Shown here: positions 1-9,323 of the stretch, piece by piece
Layout of the letters: the number at the start of each line of letters is the position of its first letter
Numbering within the stretch: the stretch's first letter is position 1
Assembly: GCF_002914585.1 (NCBI RefSeq)
Contig: NZ_PDDM01000007.1
Span: 1 to 64,000 of the forward strand
Reading direction: 5' to 3'
DNA from: Pseudanabaena sp. BC1403
GTDB lineage: Bacteria; Cyanobacteriota; Cyanobacteriia; Pseudanabaenales; Pseudanabaenaceae
DNA: 64,000 nucleotides
Translations under genes and position numbers: made by a program
The notes under the pieces: generated by a model
What the model saw: the letters and a program-made list of their open reading frames with translations, nothing else
What the model was told of the DNA's origin: nothing
Database searches by the model: none

Positions 1-50
1 GAATTTAATTCTTCCCCCTTTTTAAGGGGGATTGAGGGGGATCTCTTAGA
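1..50. repeat. C-run/G-run repeat-like intergenic sequence
   Basis: A run of C5 followed by AAGGGGG and a second GAGGGGG block, able to form a short hairpin. Similar C5/G5 intergenic strings are common in cyanobacterial genomes (general knowledge). No gene end is visible before the first gene at 224. Confidence 0.35.
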
Positions 51-223
51 GCTTTTGACCGCAGAAAGTAATTCTTAAATGGTTTCTAAGACGAGTGACT
101 GCAACTATACTTAGTAAGAGTTTTGAGTTGTCAGGTTGTCCATGCCAAACAGATAACCGCTCGCTACAATAAGACCAATTTAGCGATCGCACTACAATTA
201 AAGAAAAGACAGATCCCAAATCT

Positions 224-940
224 ATGATTGAACTTTACTATTGGCCCACACCCAACGGACATAAGATTACGATCTTTTTAGAAGAATCAGAACTAGAGTA
301 TGAAATTCATCCCATCGATATTCGCGTAGGTGAGCAGTTTCAGCCAGACTTTCTCAAGATTTCTCCCAACAATCGGATGCCTGCAATTATTGATCGTCAT
401 CCATTCGGTCTTCCAGCCGATGATGGGTCAGCTATATCGGTATTTGAATCGGGAGCAATTTTGCAGTATCTAGCCGAGAAAACAGGCAAGTTTTTGCCAA
501 CAAATTTACGCGATCGCACAATTGTCATGGAATGGTTATTTTGGCAAATGGGTGGACTAGGACCAATGGCAGGACAAAACCATCATTTTTCTCAATACGC
601 ACCTGAGAAGATTCCCTATGCGATCGATCGCTATGTCAAAGAAACCAATCGTCTTTATGGAGTTCTAGATCATCAACTAGAGGAAAAAGACTATATCGCT
701 GGAGAGTACTCGATCGCAGATATGGCTTGCTATCCTTGGGTACTTCTGCACAAGCATCAACAACAGAACATTGAAGACTTTCCCAATCTCCAAGCATGGT
801 TAGCAAAAATCAGTGAGCGTCCTGCTGTTATTCGCGCCTATGACAAAGCAAAATCCTTTGCTGGTCAACCAACAATCACAGAAGAAAGCAAGAAAATTCT
901 ATTTGGTCAAACCGCAGCGAATTTAAAACCTGAGAAGTAG
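224..940 (+). CDS. Glutathione S-transferase family protein (YfcG/Ure2-like)
   Basis: A 238-residue cytosolic GST. The N-terminal thioredoxin-like domain (about 1-90) opens with LYYWPTPNGHKITIFLEE and carries the glutathione-binding ESGAILQYLAEK segment. The all-helical C-terminal domain (about 95-210) contains GQNHHFSQYAPEKIPYAIDRY and the N-capping segment YSIADMACYPW. These match the YfcG/Nu-class group, which reduces disulfides or peroxides with glutathione rather than conjugating xenobiotics (family knowledge). Length is normal for the family. It is a stand-alone gene with no partner, so the substrate cannot be read from context. Confidence 0.85.
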   Translation: MIELYYWPTPNGHKITIFLEESELEYEIHPIDIRVGEQFQPDFLKISPNNRMPAIIDRHPFGLPADDGSAISVFESGAILQYLAEKTGKFLPTNLRDRTIVMEWLFWQMGGLGPMAGQNHHFSQYAPEKIPYAIDRYVKETNRLYGVLDHQLEEKDYIAGEYSIADMACYPWVLLHKHQQQNIEDFPNLQAWLAKISERPAVIRAYDKAKSFAGQPTITEESKKILFGQTAANLKPEK

Positions 941-1010
941 ATCTTGCGAATCTATCTTTACAAAGCGTTGCACTCAAGTCCAAACCCCAAAAATTACTTT
1001 GGATAAGTCT

Positions 1011-1784
1011 TTAATTTTTTCTGATTTTTTCAGATAGAGATTCTATTCCTTTTCTTTGATACAGGTTGACTTGCCGATGACGCGAGAACCTTGATTTAAT
1101 TGTGGGATCTGTCAAAAGGTCTTCAACTTGAGTTAATGGAAGTTTTAAGATTATGGCTATGTCTTCTACAGAGAGCCATTGCTGCCCAAATAGATTCAAA
1201 ATTTCATCGTCATTGGCATTGAGTAGTTGAGTCAATAGCTTTTCTAGAAGTAGCCAACAAGCGATCGCATCAGATTCGGCTCGATGCGACTTACCAACAT
1301 TAAAGTCATAATGTTTGACTAACTTAGGTAGCGATCGCGAAGGCAAGTGTGGCAATAAGAGCCTTGACAGCTTGACGGTGCAAAGTTGTTTAGGAGCGAT
1401 ATATTCTGTACCTAATCTTTGATATTCAGCCTTGAGAAAAGAATAGTCAAAGCCAATATTATGAGCAACAAGAACGCCAGATTGGAGCATTGGCAAATAT
1501 TTGGGCAAAATCTGATCACTGCCATCAACACCAGCAACCATATGCTGCGAGATGCCTGTAAATCTGACGATTTGTTCAGGAATCTGGATTTGAGGATTGA
1601 TTAGATCAGTAGATATTTGCTGAATTCCGTCTTTGAGTGTAGCTTGAAGAACAGAAATTTCAATAATGCGATCGCGATCGCCCTTTCCTCCCGTTGTCTC
1701 TAAGTCCACTACCGTGAACATCTCCGTACTCATCTGGCGGTAGTAGTTGAGGAGTTCTGTAGATAGATTGGCATTAATTTTCAT
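1011..1784 (-). CDS. DEDDh 3'-5' exonuclease (DNA Pol III epsilon-like)
   Basis: A 257-residue exonuclease of the DnaQ type. Motif I is VVDLETTG near residue 27, motif II AHNIGFDYSFL near 107, and the DEDDh histidine and last aspartate lie in HRAESDAIACWLLL near 167. The set of D, E, D, H and D residues looks complete, so an active 3'-5' exonuclease is expected. The C-terminal 60 residues look like a small helical module. The true start may be the internal Met before STEMFTVVDLETTG (at 1733), because the upstream 17 residues are not conserved in the motif sense. It is divergent from the DUF1186 gene at 1817. Replicative proofreading is unlikely; repair or general DNA degradation is more plausible. 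Confidence 0.8.
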   Translation of the reverse strand: MKINANLSTELLNYYRQMSTEMFTVVDLETTGGKGDRDRIIEISVLQATLKDGIQQISTDLINPQIQIPEQIVRFTGISQHMVAGVDGSDQILPKYLPMLQSGVLVAHNIGFDYSFLKAEYQRLGTEYIAPKQLCTVKLSRLLLPHLPSRSLPKLVKHYDFNVGKSHRAESDAIACWLLLEKLLTQLLNANDDEILNLFGQQWLSVEDIAIILKLPLTQVEDLLTDPTIKSRFSRHRQVNLYQRKGIESLSEKIRKN

Positions 1785-1816
1785 TTATTATATAAAAAAT
1801 ATTTGAGGCAGTGTAA

Positions 1817-2665
1817 GTGAATATAGATGAAATTTTGGCTGGGTTTGAAATCTATGATGGTGAATATAAGCACGAACATGTTGAAGCTGCTTTAAGCCAC
1901 AAAGAAGAAATCACTCCTCATCTCATTGGCATTCTTGAAAAAGTCAGAGAAGATCCACAAAAATATGCAGAAGATGTTGATTATTTTTCTTATACCTATG
2001 CCTTGATGCTGCTTGGGCATTTTAAGGAACCTAAAGCTCATCAGGTAATTGTTGATTTGTTTAGTTTACCAGATCCTCTTCCAGACGATCTGTTTGGCGA
2101 TACAACCACAGAAGATTTGCCAGTCATTTTGCTGCGAACTTGTGGAGGTTCGCTTGAAGGAATTAAAAGTCTTATTCTAAATAAAAATGCCTATGAATTT
2201 AGTCGTGGTTCAGCACTTACTGCAATGGTATATGCTGTGGTTGAAGGTCTAATTACCAGAGAAGATGCGTTGGCTTTCTTTGGTGGATTGCTCACGGGTG
2301 ATGAGGCTCCTGAAGGTTCATGTTTTCATAGTCAACTAGTTTGTGATATCTGCGACCTTTATCCTGAAGAGTTGATGGATCAGATTAAGGAAGCTTTTGA
2401 CAGGGGACTAATTGAAGAGATGTGGATCGATCTTGAAACAATTCAGAAGATATTGGAGGAAGACGATGTTGAAAAATGTTTTGCTCGGCTCAGAGAAAAT
2501 CTATCGAGAAAATCATTAGATGATTTCCATGAAAGTATGTCATGGTGGGCATGTTTTAATCCAGAAGAAATCGAAGAGCCAGTTTTTTCTAAACCATACA
2601 CCCCTCAATTTTGGGAGCAGCCAAAAACTAAATCCAAAAAGAAAAAAGCATTTTGGGAGCTATAA
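1817..2665 (+). CDS. DUF1186 family protein
   Basis: A 282-residue acidic, mostly helical protein with HEAT-like stretches (ALMLLGHFKEPKAHQVIVDL, ILLRTCGGSLEGIKSLI) characteristic of the DUF1186 family, whose function is unknown. It starts with GTG, since no in-frame ATG lies near the beginning of the conserved region, and the first residues MNIDEILAGFEIYDGEY fit the family N-terminus. The C-terminus is Lys-rich and lacks the zinc-binding SEC-C tail seen in some relatives. It is divergent from the exonuclease with only about 32 bp between them, so their promoters must overlap or lie inside the genes. Confidence 0.7.
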   Translation: MNIDEILAGFEIYDGEYKHEHVEAALSHKEEITPHLIGILEKVREDPQKYAEDVDYFSYTYALMLLGHFKEPKAHQVIVDLFSLPDPLPDDLFGDTTTEDLPVILLRTCGGSLEGIKSLILNKNAYEFSRGSALTAMVYAVVEGLITREDALAFFGGLLTGDEAPEGSCFHSQLVCDICDLYPEELMDQIKEAFDRGLIEEMWIDLETIQKILEEDDVEKCFARLRENLSRKSLDDFHESMSWWACFNPEEIEEPVFSKPYTPQFWEQPKTKSKKKKAFWEL

Positions 2666-2779
2666 CCATAAGCTTCTAGGTACATAACTATCGCCTTCCA
2701 CGCGATCGCTAATAACTTGTTCGATCTATTATTGAGTCTATCTTAGATTCGCGCTAAGCCGAAAGGAGCGTATACATCA

Positions 2780-3355
2780 ATGAATAAAGGCAGATTAGAG
2801 GCATTTAGTGATGGCGTGATTGCCATTATTATCACCATCATGGTGTTAGAACTAAAAGTTCCCCATGAAGTAGACTTGGCAGCACTACGTCCATTAATTC
2901 CAGTATTTCTGAGCTATGTACTCAGTTTTATTTATTTAGGAATCTATTGGAACAATCACCACCACATGTTACAGGCAGTTAGACAAGTCAATGGAAATAT
3001 CTTGTGGGCTAACATGCATCTTTTGTTCTGGCTATCGCTAATCCCCTTTGTCACCGCATGGACAGGCGAGAGCCTCTTTGCGACTGTACCAGTTGCGGTC
3101 TATGGTGTCGTACTTCTAATGTCAGGGCTCGCCTATTACATTCTTAGTCGTGTGCTTGTTTCTTATCATGGTAAAGAATCCACACTAGCGATCGCGATCG
3201 GCAGAGATTTTAAAGGCAAGATATCCATAGTGATTTATGCTGTAGCGGTTCTACTTTCCTTAGTCAATTCTTGGTTAGCTTTCTTGTTATACGTTTCAGT
3301 GGCGATCATGTGGCTAATTCCTGATCGCCGCATTGAAAAGACGATGAGTTCCTAA
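2780..3355 (+). CDS. TMEM175-type potassium channel family protein (DUF1211)
   Basis: A 191-residue integral membrane protein with about six hydrophobic segments. The N-terminal signature LEAFSDGVIAIIITIMVLEL (from about residue 6) is the conserved TM1 FSDGV motif of TMEM175 channels. In bacterial members one six-helix repeat assembles as a tetramer and hydrophobic TM1 residues form the gate (family knowledge). A Shine-Dalgarno AAAGGAG precedes the ATG. The gene converges with polA, and a perfect 26-bp-arm inverted repeat covers both stop codons. The ion specificity is inferred from the family. Confidence 0.85.
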   Translation: MNKGRLEAFSDGVIAIIITIMVLELKVPHEVDLAALRPLIPVFLSYVLSFIYLGIYWNNHHHMLQAVRQVNGNILWANMHLLFWLSLIPFVTAWTGESLFATVPVAVYGVVLLMSGLAYYILSRVLVSYHGKESTLAIAIGRDFKGKISIVIYAVAVLLSLVNSWLAFLLYVSVAIMWLIPDRRIEKTMSS

Positions 3356-3406
3356 GTAAATCAATGAGAAGTAGTGCAAGGCACTACTTCTCATTGATTT
3401 ACTTAG
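3352..3406. terminator. Bidirectional hairpin between the TMEM175 gene and polA
   Basis: Perfect inverted repeat with arms 3352-3377 and 3381-3406 (26 nt each) and loop AAG within a GC-AAG-GC apex. The left arm contains the TAA stop of the channel gene and the right arm the stop codon of polA. It probably ends transcription from both sides. Confidence 0.75.
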
Positions 3407-6260
3407 CTTCCATCCAGTTTTTGCCAGTATGAATATCTACTTCTAGCTTTACCGAAAGCTCTAAAGCTGATTCCATCGCTGCTTTAATTTTGGGTTGCAG
3501 TTCTGAAACTTCATCTGGTGGAACTTCAAATACAAGTTCATCATGGACTTGTAAAAGTAGCTTTGCCTGATACCCAGACAAAAGTTCATTCACCCGTAAC
3601 ATGGCAACCTTGATAATATCGGCACTAGTTCCTTGTATTGGCGCATTAACAGCCGATCGCAATAGCGCCGCCTTTTGATAGCCACCGATCTGACTTAGTC
3701 CGCGAAAATAGCGCCGCCTACCTAATATTGTTTTCACATAGCCATCGCGTTCTGCCTCTGCTTCGACACTTTGCATATAACTAGAAATCTTTTCGTAGCG
3801 CTGATTGAACTTATCAATAAATTGCTTGGCTACTTTTACAGGCACACCGATATCACGGCTAAATTTCTGTGCTCCCATACCGTAAATCACGCCATAATTG
3901 ATGATTTTCGCTAGACGACGCTCATCGCTAGTTACTTCTTCTTTCTCTAATAGAAGTTGCGCTGTAACAGTATGTACATCTTCACCAGCATTAAATGCTC
4001 TCATCAATTCAGGCTCTTGACTTAAATGAGCAAGAATCCGCAGTTCAATTTGCGAATAATCTGCCGCCATTAATATCCAATCTTCTTTTGGCAAAAAGCC
4101 TGCTCTAATCCGCTTGCTAAAGGCAGTACGAATGGGAATATTTTGTAAGTTAGGATTAGAACTACTCAAACGTCCAGTCGAAGCGACAGTTTGATTAAAA
4201 TCAGTATGTACTCGCCCAGTCTTGGGTTGAATCAGCGATGGTAAAGCGTCAACATAAGTGGATTTGAGTTTAGCAAGGGTGCGATTTTCGAGAATGGTAT
4301 CAATCAGAGGCTCACCTTCTAATTTATTAAGTACAGTAACATCAGTAGAGAATCCAGTCTTACTTTTGCGAGATGCCTTCTCAAATTTGCCGCCAAGTTT
4401 GTCCAATAAAATCTCGCTCAATTGCTTAGGTGAATTGAGATTAAATTCTTTGCCAGCTTGGGCATAAGCTGCGATCGCAAGAGCATCCAAATCCTTCTCT
4501 AATTCCAAGGAAAAAGCACTCAAAAACTCTCTGTCGATCCTAATCCCACGCCATTCCATCTCGGCAAGAATCGGCTCTAAAGCCATTTCCACATTTTGAA
4601 ATAAATCCCAAAGCTCAGGTATTGCGGTTAGTTGTGCTTGCAAAATAGGCACAAGGTGATAGGTAAGATAGGTATCCATCCCGCAATATTGAGCAACCAA
4701 AGGGATGGCAATTTCTGCGATCGATTTGCGCTTACCGACTAACGTTTTATAACTAACAGTGCGAATCTGGAGCAAGTCCATCGCCATATCATCCAGCTTA
4801 TGACTTGCTTCTGGATCGATCACATAACTAGCAATCATCGTATCGAATACCACACCTGCTAGCTCAATCCCCGCCGCCTTAAACATCAAGCGATCGAACT
4901 TGGCATTCTGTAAATATTTCGGATGACTAACATCTTCAAGAATAGGTCGAAGAATCTCTCTAACCTCTTCCCATTTGAGATTTTGTCCTTCACTATGACT
5001 TAAAGGAATATAGGCAACCTCACTAATCGAATCGCCCCAACAACAACCAATTCCTACTAATTCGGCTTCAAAGGGATTTAGTGCCGAGGTTTCCGTATCC
5101 CAAGCCACGGGCTGTTTAGTACTGCGAAGAGTTTCCACTAATTGCTCTAACTTCGCGATCGCATCAATTATCTGTACATCTAACTTTAACGACGCTGAAG
5201 CTGCGATCGCCTGATCAGCCTCCTGTTTGGCAAAGTCAAACCATAACTCCTCATCTTCGTTGTTATCCTGATTTTGAGAGGAATCAGTATTTGTCTCTTT
5301 GCTCTTTGAGACAGGGGCTGAGATTGAAGGCTTCTTCTCAAAATTGCCCGACAACTTGGCATGAATCTGATCGACTCTATTCACAAAAGCCTTCAACTCA
5401 AGCTCTTCTAATAAAGGAATTACTTCGGCAGTATCAAAACCCGTTAATTCACAATCTGCGATCGCCATCGGCAGCGGCACATCAGTTTTGATCGTTGCCA
5501 TAAATTGCGAATGTTTAGCAGCTTCAATCCCTTGCTCTAGCTTAGTTTTAATTGCTCCCTTCATCTTTGGTATAGCTGCTAAAACGTTCTCTAAGCTGCC
5601 ATATTCCTCGATTAACTTAATCGCCGTTTTCTCGCCAATACCCCGCACTCCAGGGATATTATCAGAAGCATCACCACAAAGTGCTTTATAGTCCACGACT
5701 TGCGTAGGTAAAACCCCTAAACGCTCTTTTACCTGATCAGCATGATATTCAACAATCTTATCTTTTTGTCCGATATTTAGCACCGAGATACGTTTATCAA
5801 TATCAATCAATTGAAACAAATCGCGATCGCCACTTAATATCTTAACTGTGTAACCCTCAGCACTCGCCGCCTGTGAGAGAGTTCCCAATACATCATCCGC
5901 CTCAAAACCAGCTTGGGTAATTGCAGGCAGATTCATCGCTGCTAAAACCCTTTGTAAGTTCTGCATATCAGGAATAAAACTTTCAGGAGTTTCGGAACGA
6001 TTTGCTTTGTAAGTATCGTCTATCTCATGGCGAAATGTGGGTACGGCAAGATCAAATGCGATCGCAACAGCCGCAGGTTTTTCGCGATCGAGCATTTCGA
6101 TCAATGCTTTCAAGAAGCCAAAACAGATACTAGTGGGGATTCCTGTCGAGGTGCGCAAGCCGCCTTCTGGCTGTTTACCAAAGGCATAAAAGGCTCTGAA
6201 GGCAAGGGAATGTCCGTCAACGAGTAAAAATGTGGGATGGTTTTGTGCGCTTGAAGTCAT
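3399..6260 (-). CDS. polA: DNA polymerase I
   Basis: A 953-residue three-domain enzyme for repair and Okazaki-fragment maturation. The 5'-3' exonuclease (about 10-290) begins LLVDGHSLAFRAFYAF and has the helix-hairpin stretch GVRGIGEKTAIKLIEEYG. A low-complexity linker (about 305-340) follows. The 3'-5' exonuclease (about 375-560) keeps WDTETSALN (D388, E390), NAKFDRLMF and YCGMDTYLTYHL, so proofreading should be active. The polymerase (about 580-953) carries motif A DYSQIELRILAHLS (D734), motif B RRLAKIINYGVIYGM and motif C QVHDELVFEV. Length is in the normal range for a proofreading cyanobacterial Pol I. The promoter lies in the short gap upstream of 6260. Confidence 0.97.
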   Translation of the reverse strand: MTSSAQNHPTFLLVDGHSLAFRAFYAFGKQPEGGLRTSTGIPTSICFGFLKALIEMLDREKPAAVAIAFDLAVPTFRHEIDDTYKANRSETPESFIPDMQNLQRVLAAMNLPAITQAGFEADDVLGTLSQAASAEGYTVKILSGDRDLFQLIDIDKRISVLNIGQKDKIVEYHADQVKERLGVLPTQVVDYKALCGDASDNIPGVRGIGEKTAIKLIEEYGSLENVLAAIPKMKGAIKTKLEQGIEAAKHSQFMATIKTDVPLPMAIADCELTGFDTAEVIPLLEELELKAFVNRVDQIHAKLSGNFEKKPSISAPVSKSKETNTDSSQNQDNNEDEELWFDFAKQEADQAIAASASLKLDVQIIDAIAKLEQLVETLRSTKQPVAWDTETSALNPFEAELVGIGCCWGDSISEVAYIPLSHSEGQNLKWEEVREILRPILEDVSHPKYLQNAKFDRLMFKAAGIELAGVVFDTMIASYVIDPEASHKLDDMAMDLLQIRTVSYKTLVGKRKSIAEIAIPLVAQYCGMDTYLTYHLVPILQAQLTAIPELWDLFQNVEMALEPILAEMEWRGIRIDREFLSAFSLELEKDLDALAIAAYAQAGKEFNLNSPKQLSEILLDKLGGKFEKASRKSKTGFSTDVTVLNKLEGEPLIDTILENRTLAKLKSTYVDALPSLIQPKTGRVHTDFNQTVASTGRLSSSNPNLQNIPIRTAFSKRIRAGFLPKEDWILMAADYSQIELRILAHLSQEPELMRAFNAGEDVHTVTAQLLLEKEEVTSDERRLAKIINYGVIYGMGAQKFSRDIGVPVKVAKQFIDKFNQRYEKISSYMQSVEAEAERDGYVKTILGRRRYFRGLSQIGGYQKAALLRSAVNAPIQGTSADIIKVAMLRVNELLSGYQAKLLLQVHDELVFEVPPDEVSELQPKIKAAMESALELSVKLEVDIHTGKNWMEAK

Positions 6261-6328
6261 GATGCTTGTTTTAAAGTTTTAGCGATCGCTAGTCTTAGGT
6301 TAACCGATTGCTGATTATAGTGCGATCG

Positions 6329-6724
6329 CTACCAAATTGTTTCTACATGCGGATAATTCAAAATCTTGGCATCACAGGTCACGAGTGGAATTTGATATCG
6401 TCTAGAGATCGCCACCAAGATTCTATCAGCAGGATCTTTATGAAATGGCTCTGGTAAAAGACTACTAGCGATCGCATCTAATGGATCTAAAGGTTCAACA
6501 ATGATTCCTGAATGGCTTTTGGCTAATTGATACCATTCATCGATAGGAAGAGGTATGTCTAATTTGCCAAGACTGGCTTTAAAAGCAATTTCCCATACAG
6601 AAATAGCTGAAACCAATAAGCCATCACGATCTTCTTCGATAGAAATTGCTGCTTGTGCTTTTTCTGATAGTTGGCTGGGATTGTGCAGTAACCATAGCCA
6701 AACATGGGTATCGAGTAAAATCAT
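6329..6724 (-). CDS. PIN-domain ribonuclease toxin, VapC type
   Basis: A 131-residue PIN-domain protein. The acidic active site is visible: LLDTHVWLWLL (Asp near residue 5), the middle glutamate in VSAISVWEIAFKA, and DPADRILVAISRRY plus LVTCDAKI near the C-terminus. Such proteins cut RNA and are held inactive by a cognate antitoxin (family knowledge). Its start overlaps the 3' end of the Phd/YefM-type gene at 6721-6951, the usual antitoxin-then-toxin order. RNA target unknown. Confidence 0.88.
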   Translation of the reverse strand: MILLDTHVWLWLLHNPSQLSEKAQAAISIEEDRDGLLVSAISVWEIAFKASLGKLDIPLPIDEWYQLAKSHSGIIVEPLDPLDAIASSLLPEPFHKDPADRILVAISRRYQIPLVTCDAKILNYPHVETIW

Positions 6725-6951
6725 TCGCTTAGTGCTTCCCAGAGATCGGACATTGGTTCGTCAAAGTCAGCAGAGATCTTAATTGGCATTCCTCGAAGTG
6801 GGTAATGTTTAATCCGAGAGGCAGTATAGGGAACGATTTTGGCGAGGGGAATTCCATTGCGAGTGATCACAATTTCAGATTGGTTGACTGAAACTTCGTT
6901 AACAATTGCAGCAAGGGAAGGGTTAACTTCTTGGACGTTCAGATATTTCAT
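6721..6951 (-). CDS. Phd/YefM-family antitoxin
   Basis: A 76-residue protein with the typical Phd/YefM opening (MKYLNVQEVNPSLAAIVNEV) and the strand-turn stretch IVITRNGIPLAKIVPY. This fold binds the operator DNA, while the C-terminal tail wraps around the toxin (family knowledge). It overlaps the downstream PIN toxin by four bases, implying translational coupling. Pairing of Phd-type antitoxins with PIN toxins is common in cyanobacteria. Confidence 0.88.
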   Translation of the reverse strand: MKYLNVQEVNPSLAAIVNEVSVNQSEIVITRNGIPLAKIVPYTASRIKHYPLRGMPIKISADFDEPMSDLWEALSE

Positions 6952-7125
6952 ACCTGTTTTGGGGTGAACCCGATTGGGTAGATTTGCTAGGTTGAGGTTT
7001 AGTTTAATTTTAGCTAGTCTCTAGTGTTTGATGTTGATGCGATAGCCAATAACATGACCATTTTGAGGCTACCTAAAGTTTTTATGTCACAATATTTTTG
7101 TGGTTAGGGCGATGGTAAATTCAAG

Positions 7126-9264
7126 ATGCAGCCTGATGAAAATTTCTGGAAAAAATGTGAAGGCGAACAAATAGCCAACGCATACGAACTTGAACAGTTA
7201 TTGGGCTGTGGGGCTTTTGGTGGTGTGTTTCGAGCCGTGCAGATTGCTAATGGTAAAAGGCTAAATAAGCGGGTGGCGGTAAAGCTGATGCTTTCTGGCA
7301 CGATTCAGCTAGAGGAGCTAAATTTTGCCCTTGATTTGCCGTCTCATCAAAATCTGGTACAGCATTTCGCGGGTAATAATGTGGAGATTCGCGGTTTTCC
7401 GATGTTCTATTTGGTCATGGAGTTGGCAGATTGCTCTCTGGCAGATTTTGTGAAAAAACGGGGTGGTCGGATTTCTTCGGTGGAGGCTAAGGCAATTGTG
7501 CGGGATATTGCTCAGGGCTTGAAATTTTTGCATGAGCTTGATGTTGGTAATTCTCAAGACAAGAGATATGTGCATCGCGATCTCAAGTTGTTGAATGTTT
7601 TACAGGTGGGTGGTATTTGGAAAATTGCTGATTTTGGTTTGTCGAAGGCGTTGGATCGAGGTACGATGCAAGCTTCAAAAATTGCGGGTACGCCTTATAT
7701 GCCGCCCGAATTGTTTCGTAATAGCGATGTTTCGACTAAGTGGGATGTCTGGTCATTGGGGGTGATGATTGTAGAAATGTTGACGGGGCATTTTCCGTTT
7801 GAAGCAGATGGTAATGTAAATACTGACGTGATGATTAAAGAATTGGAGCGTAAAATCCAGAGGGAGAATCCTAATTTACAGGGGGTTCCTAGTGAATGGA
7901 TTGATATTATCAAGGGTTGTTTGGTGAAGGATCATGCTCGGCGTTGGGTGGCGGCGGATGTATTGAAGGCATTGGATTCAATGGTTGGATCGGCTCTTCA
8001 AAATAAACCACGGACTATTCCTCAACCCAATCCAAGTTCACAAAAAACTACACCTGTCCATGCCAGCCCCTCTCGTTCTAATGGATTGTGGGGGACGGCT
8101 ATAACTATCGGGCTGTTTTCTGGTGCTGGTTTTATCATTTGGCAAATTACAAAACCTGTAAACTCACCGCCCATTATTAGTTCGCCATCTCCTACTTCCA
8201 CCCCATCTTCAGAACCACCATCAGTTATTCCCACGATAACTAGCTCACCTTCTCAAAATGAGACAGTTTCTAGTAAGACTGCGACAGATTTTTTTGATGA
8301 TGGAAAGAAAAAACGCGCTGAGAAAGATTTTAAAGGAGCGATCGCCGACTACAACAAAGCTATCCGCCTCAAGCCTGATTTTGCTGTGGCTTACCTTAGT
8401 CGCGGTAATGCGAAGAATGATTTAGGAGACAAGCAAGGAGCGATCGCTGACTACAACGAACTCATCCGCCTCAAGCCTTATTTTGCTTATGCTTACAACA
8501 TTCGCGGGGCAGCGAAGTATGATTTAGGAGACAAACAAGGAGCGATCGCCGACTTCACAGAATCAATTCGCCTAAAAAATCCTGAATTGCATTTGCCTTA
8601 CACCAATCGCGGGGCAGCAAAGGATGATTTAGGAGACAAACAAGAAGCGATCGCCGACTACAACGAAGCCATCCGCCTCAAGCCTGATTATGCTGATGCT
8701 TACTACAATCGCGGGAATGCGAATGCGAAGTCTGAATTAGGAGACAAACAAGGAGCGATCGCCGACTACAACGAAGCCATCCGCCTCAAGCCTGATTATG
8801 CTAAGGCTTACAACAATCGCGGGTTAGTGAAGTCTGAATTAGGAGACAAACAAGGAGCGATCGCCGACTACAACGAAGCCATCCGCCTCAAGCCTGATCA
8901 TGCTAATGCTTATTACAATCGAGGGAATGCGAAGTCTGAATTAGGAGACAAACAAGGAGCGATCGCCGGCTTCAACGAAGCCATCCGCCTCAAGCCTGAT
9001 TATGCTAATCCTTACTACGGTCGCGGGATTGCGAAGTCTGAATTAGGAGACAAACAAGGAGCGATCGCCGACTTCAACGAAGCCATCCGCCTCAAGCCTG
9101 ATTATGCTAATCCTTACTACGGTCTTGGGTTAATTAAAAAAAAACGAGGAGAGCAGCAAGAAGCATTGGCAGATTTTCGGAAAGCATCAGAACTCTATCA
9201 ACAGCAAGGGAATATAGAATGGTATAACAAATCTCTTGATAAGATTAGAGAACTAGGAGGCTAG
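7126..9264 (+). CDS. Membrane-anchored Ser/Thr protein kinase with C-terminal TPR array
   Basis: A 712-residue Hanks-type kinase. The kinase domain (about 19-290) has the glycine loop LLGCGAFGGVF, VAVKLM (K53), the catalytic loop HRDLKLLN (D152) and DFG at 169-171, so it should be active. A Ser/Pro-rich linker surrounds a single membrane segment at about 321-341. The C-terminal half (about 386-705) is an array of roughly nine 34-residue TPRs with near-identical cores such as GDKQGAIADYNEAIRLKPD. The predicted topology puts the TPRs across the membrane from the kinase, as a sensor or scaffold (inference). No neighbour indicates the substrate. The near-identity of the TPRs at DNA level points to recent repeat expansion. 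Confidence 0.9.
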   Translation: MQPDENFWKKCEGEQIANAYELEQLLGCGAFGGVFRAVQIANGKRLNKRVAVKLMLSGTIQLEELNFALDLPSHQNLVQHFAGNNVEIRGFPMFYLVMELADCSLADFVKKRGGRISSVEAKAIVRDIAQGLKFLHELDVGNSQDKRYVHRDLKLLNVLQVGGIWKIADFGLSKALDRGTMQASKIAGTPYMPPELFRNSDVSTKWDVWSLGVMIVEMLTGHFPFEADGNVNTDVMIKELERKIQRENPNLQGVPSEWIDIIKGCLVKDHARRWVAADVLKALDSMVGSALQNKPRTIPQPNPSSQKTTPVHASPSRSNGLWGTAITIGLFSGAGFIIWQITKPVNSPPIISSPSPTSTPSSEPPSVIPTITSSPSQNETVSSKTATDFFDDGKKKRAEKDFKGAIADYNKAIRLKPDFAVAYLSRGNAKNDLGDKQGAIADYNELIRLKPYFAYAYNIRGAAKYDLGDKQGAIADFTESIRLKNPELHLPYTNRGAAKDDLGDKQEAIADYNEAIRLKPDYADAYYNRGNANAKSELGDKQGAIADYNEAIRLKPDYAKAYNNRGLVKSELGDKQGAIADYNEAIRLKPDHANAYYNRGNAKSELGDKQGAIAGFNEAIRLKPDYANPYYGRGIAKSELGDKQGAIADFNEAIRLKPDYANPYYGLGLIKKKRGEQQEALADFRKASELYQQQGNIEWYNKSLDKIRELGG
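8330..9130 (+). repeat. Tandem ~102-bp DNA repeats encoding TPRs
   Basis: Roughly eight near-identical 102-bp units, most containing GGAGCGATCGCCGACT followed by CATCCGCCTCAAGCCTGA. Almost every unit therefore carries an identically placed HIP1 octamer. The DNA-level identity exceeds what protein function would require and indicates recent duplication or gene conversion. Confidence 0.85.
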
Positions 9265-9323
9265 AGAAAGAAAAAGGAAAAAGTTTGAAATAGAGATTGA
9301 CTGAGAATTTAGGAGATTAACCC

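Noticed and set aside
8330-9130. Tandem repeat as a CRISPR array
   Set aside because: Units are coding TPRs in one open frame without unique spacers. No CRISPR array or cas gene was seen anywhere in the window.
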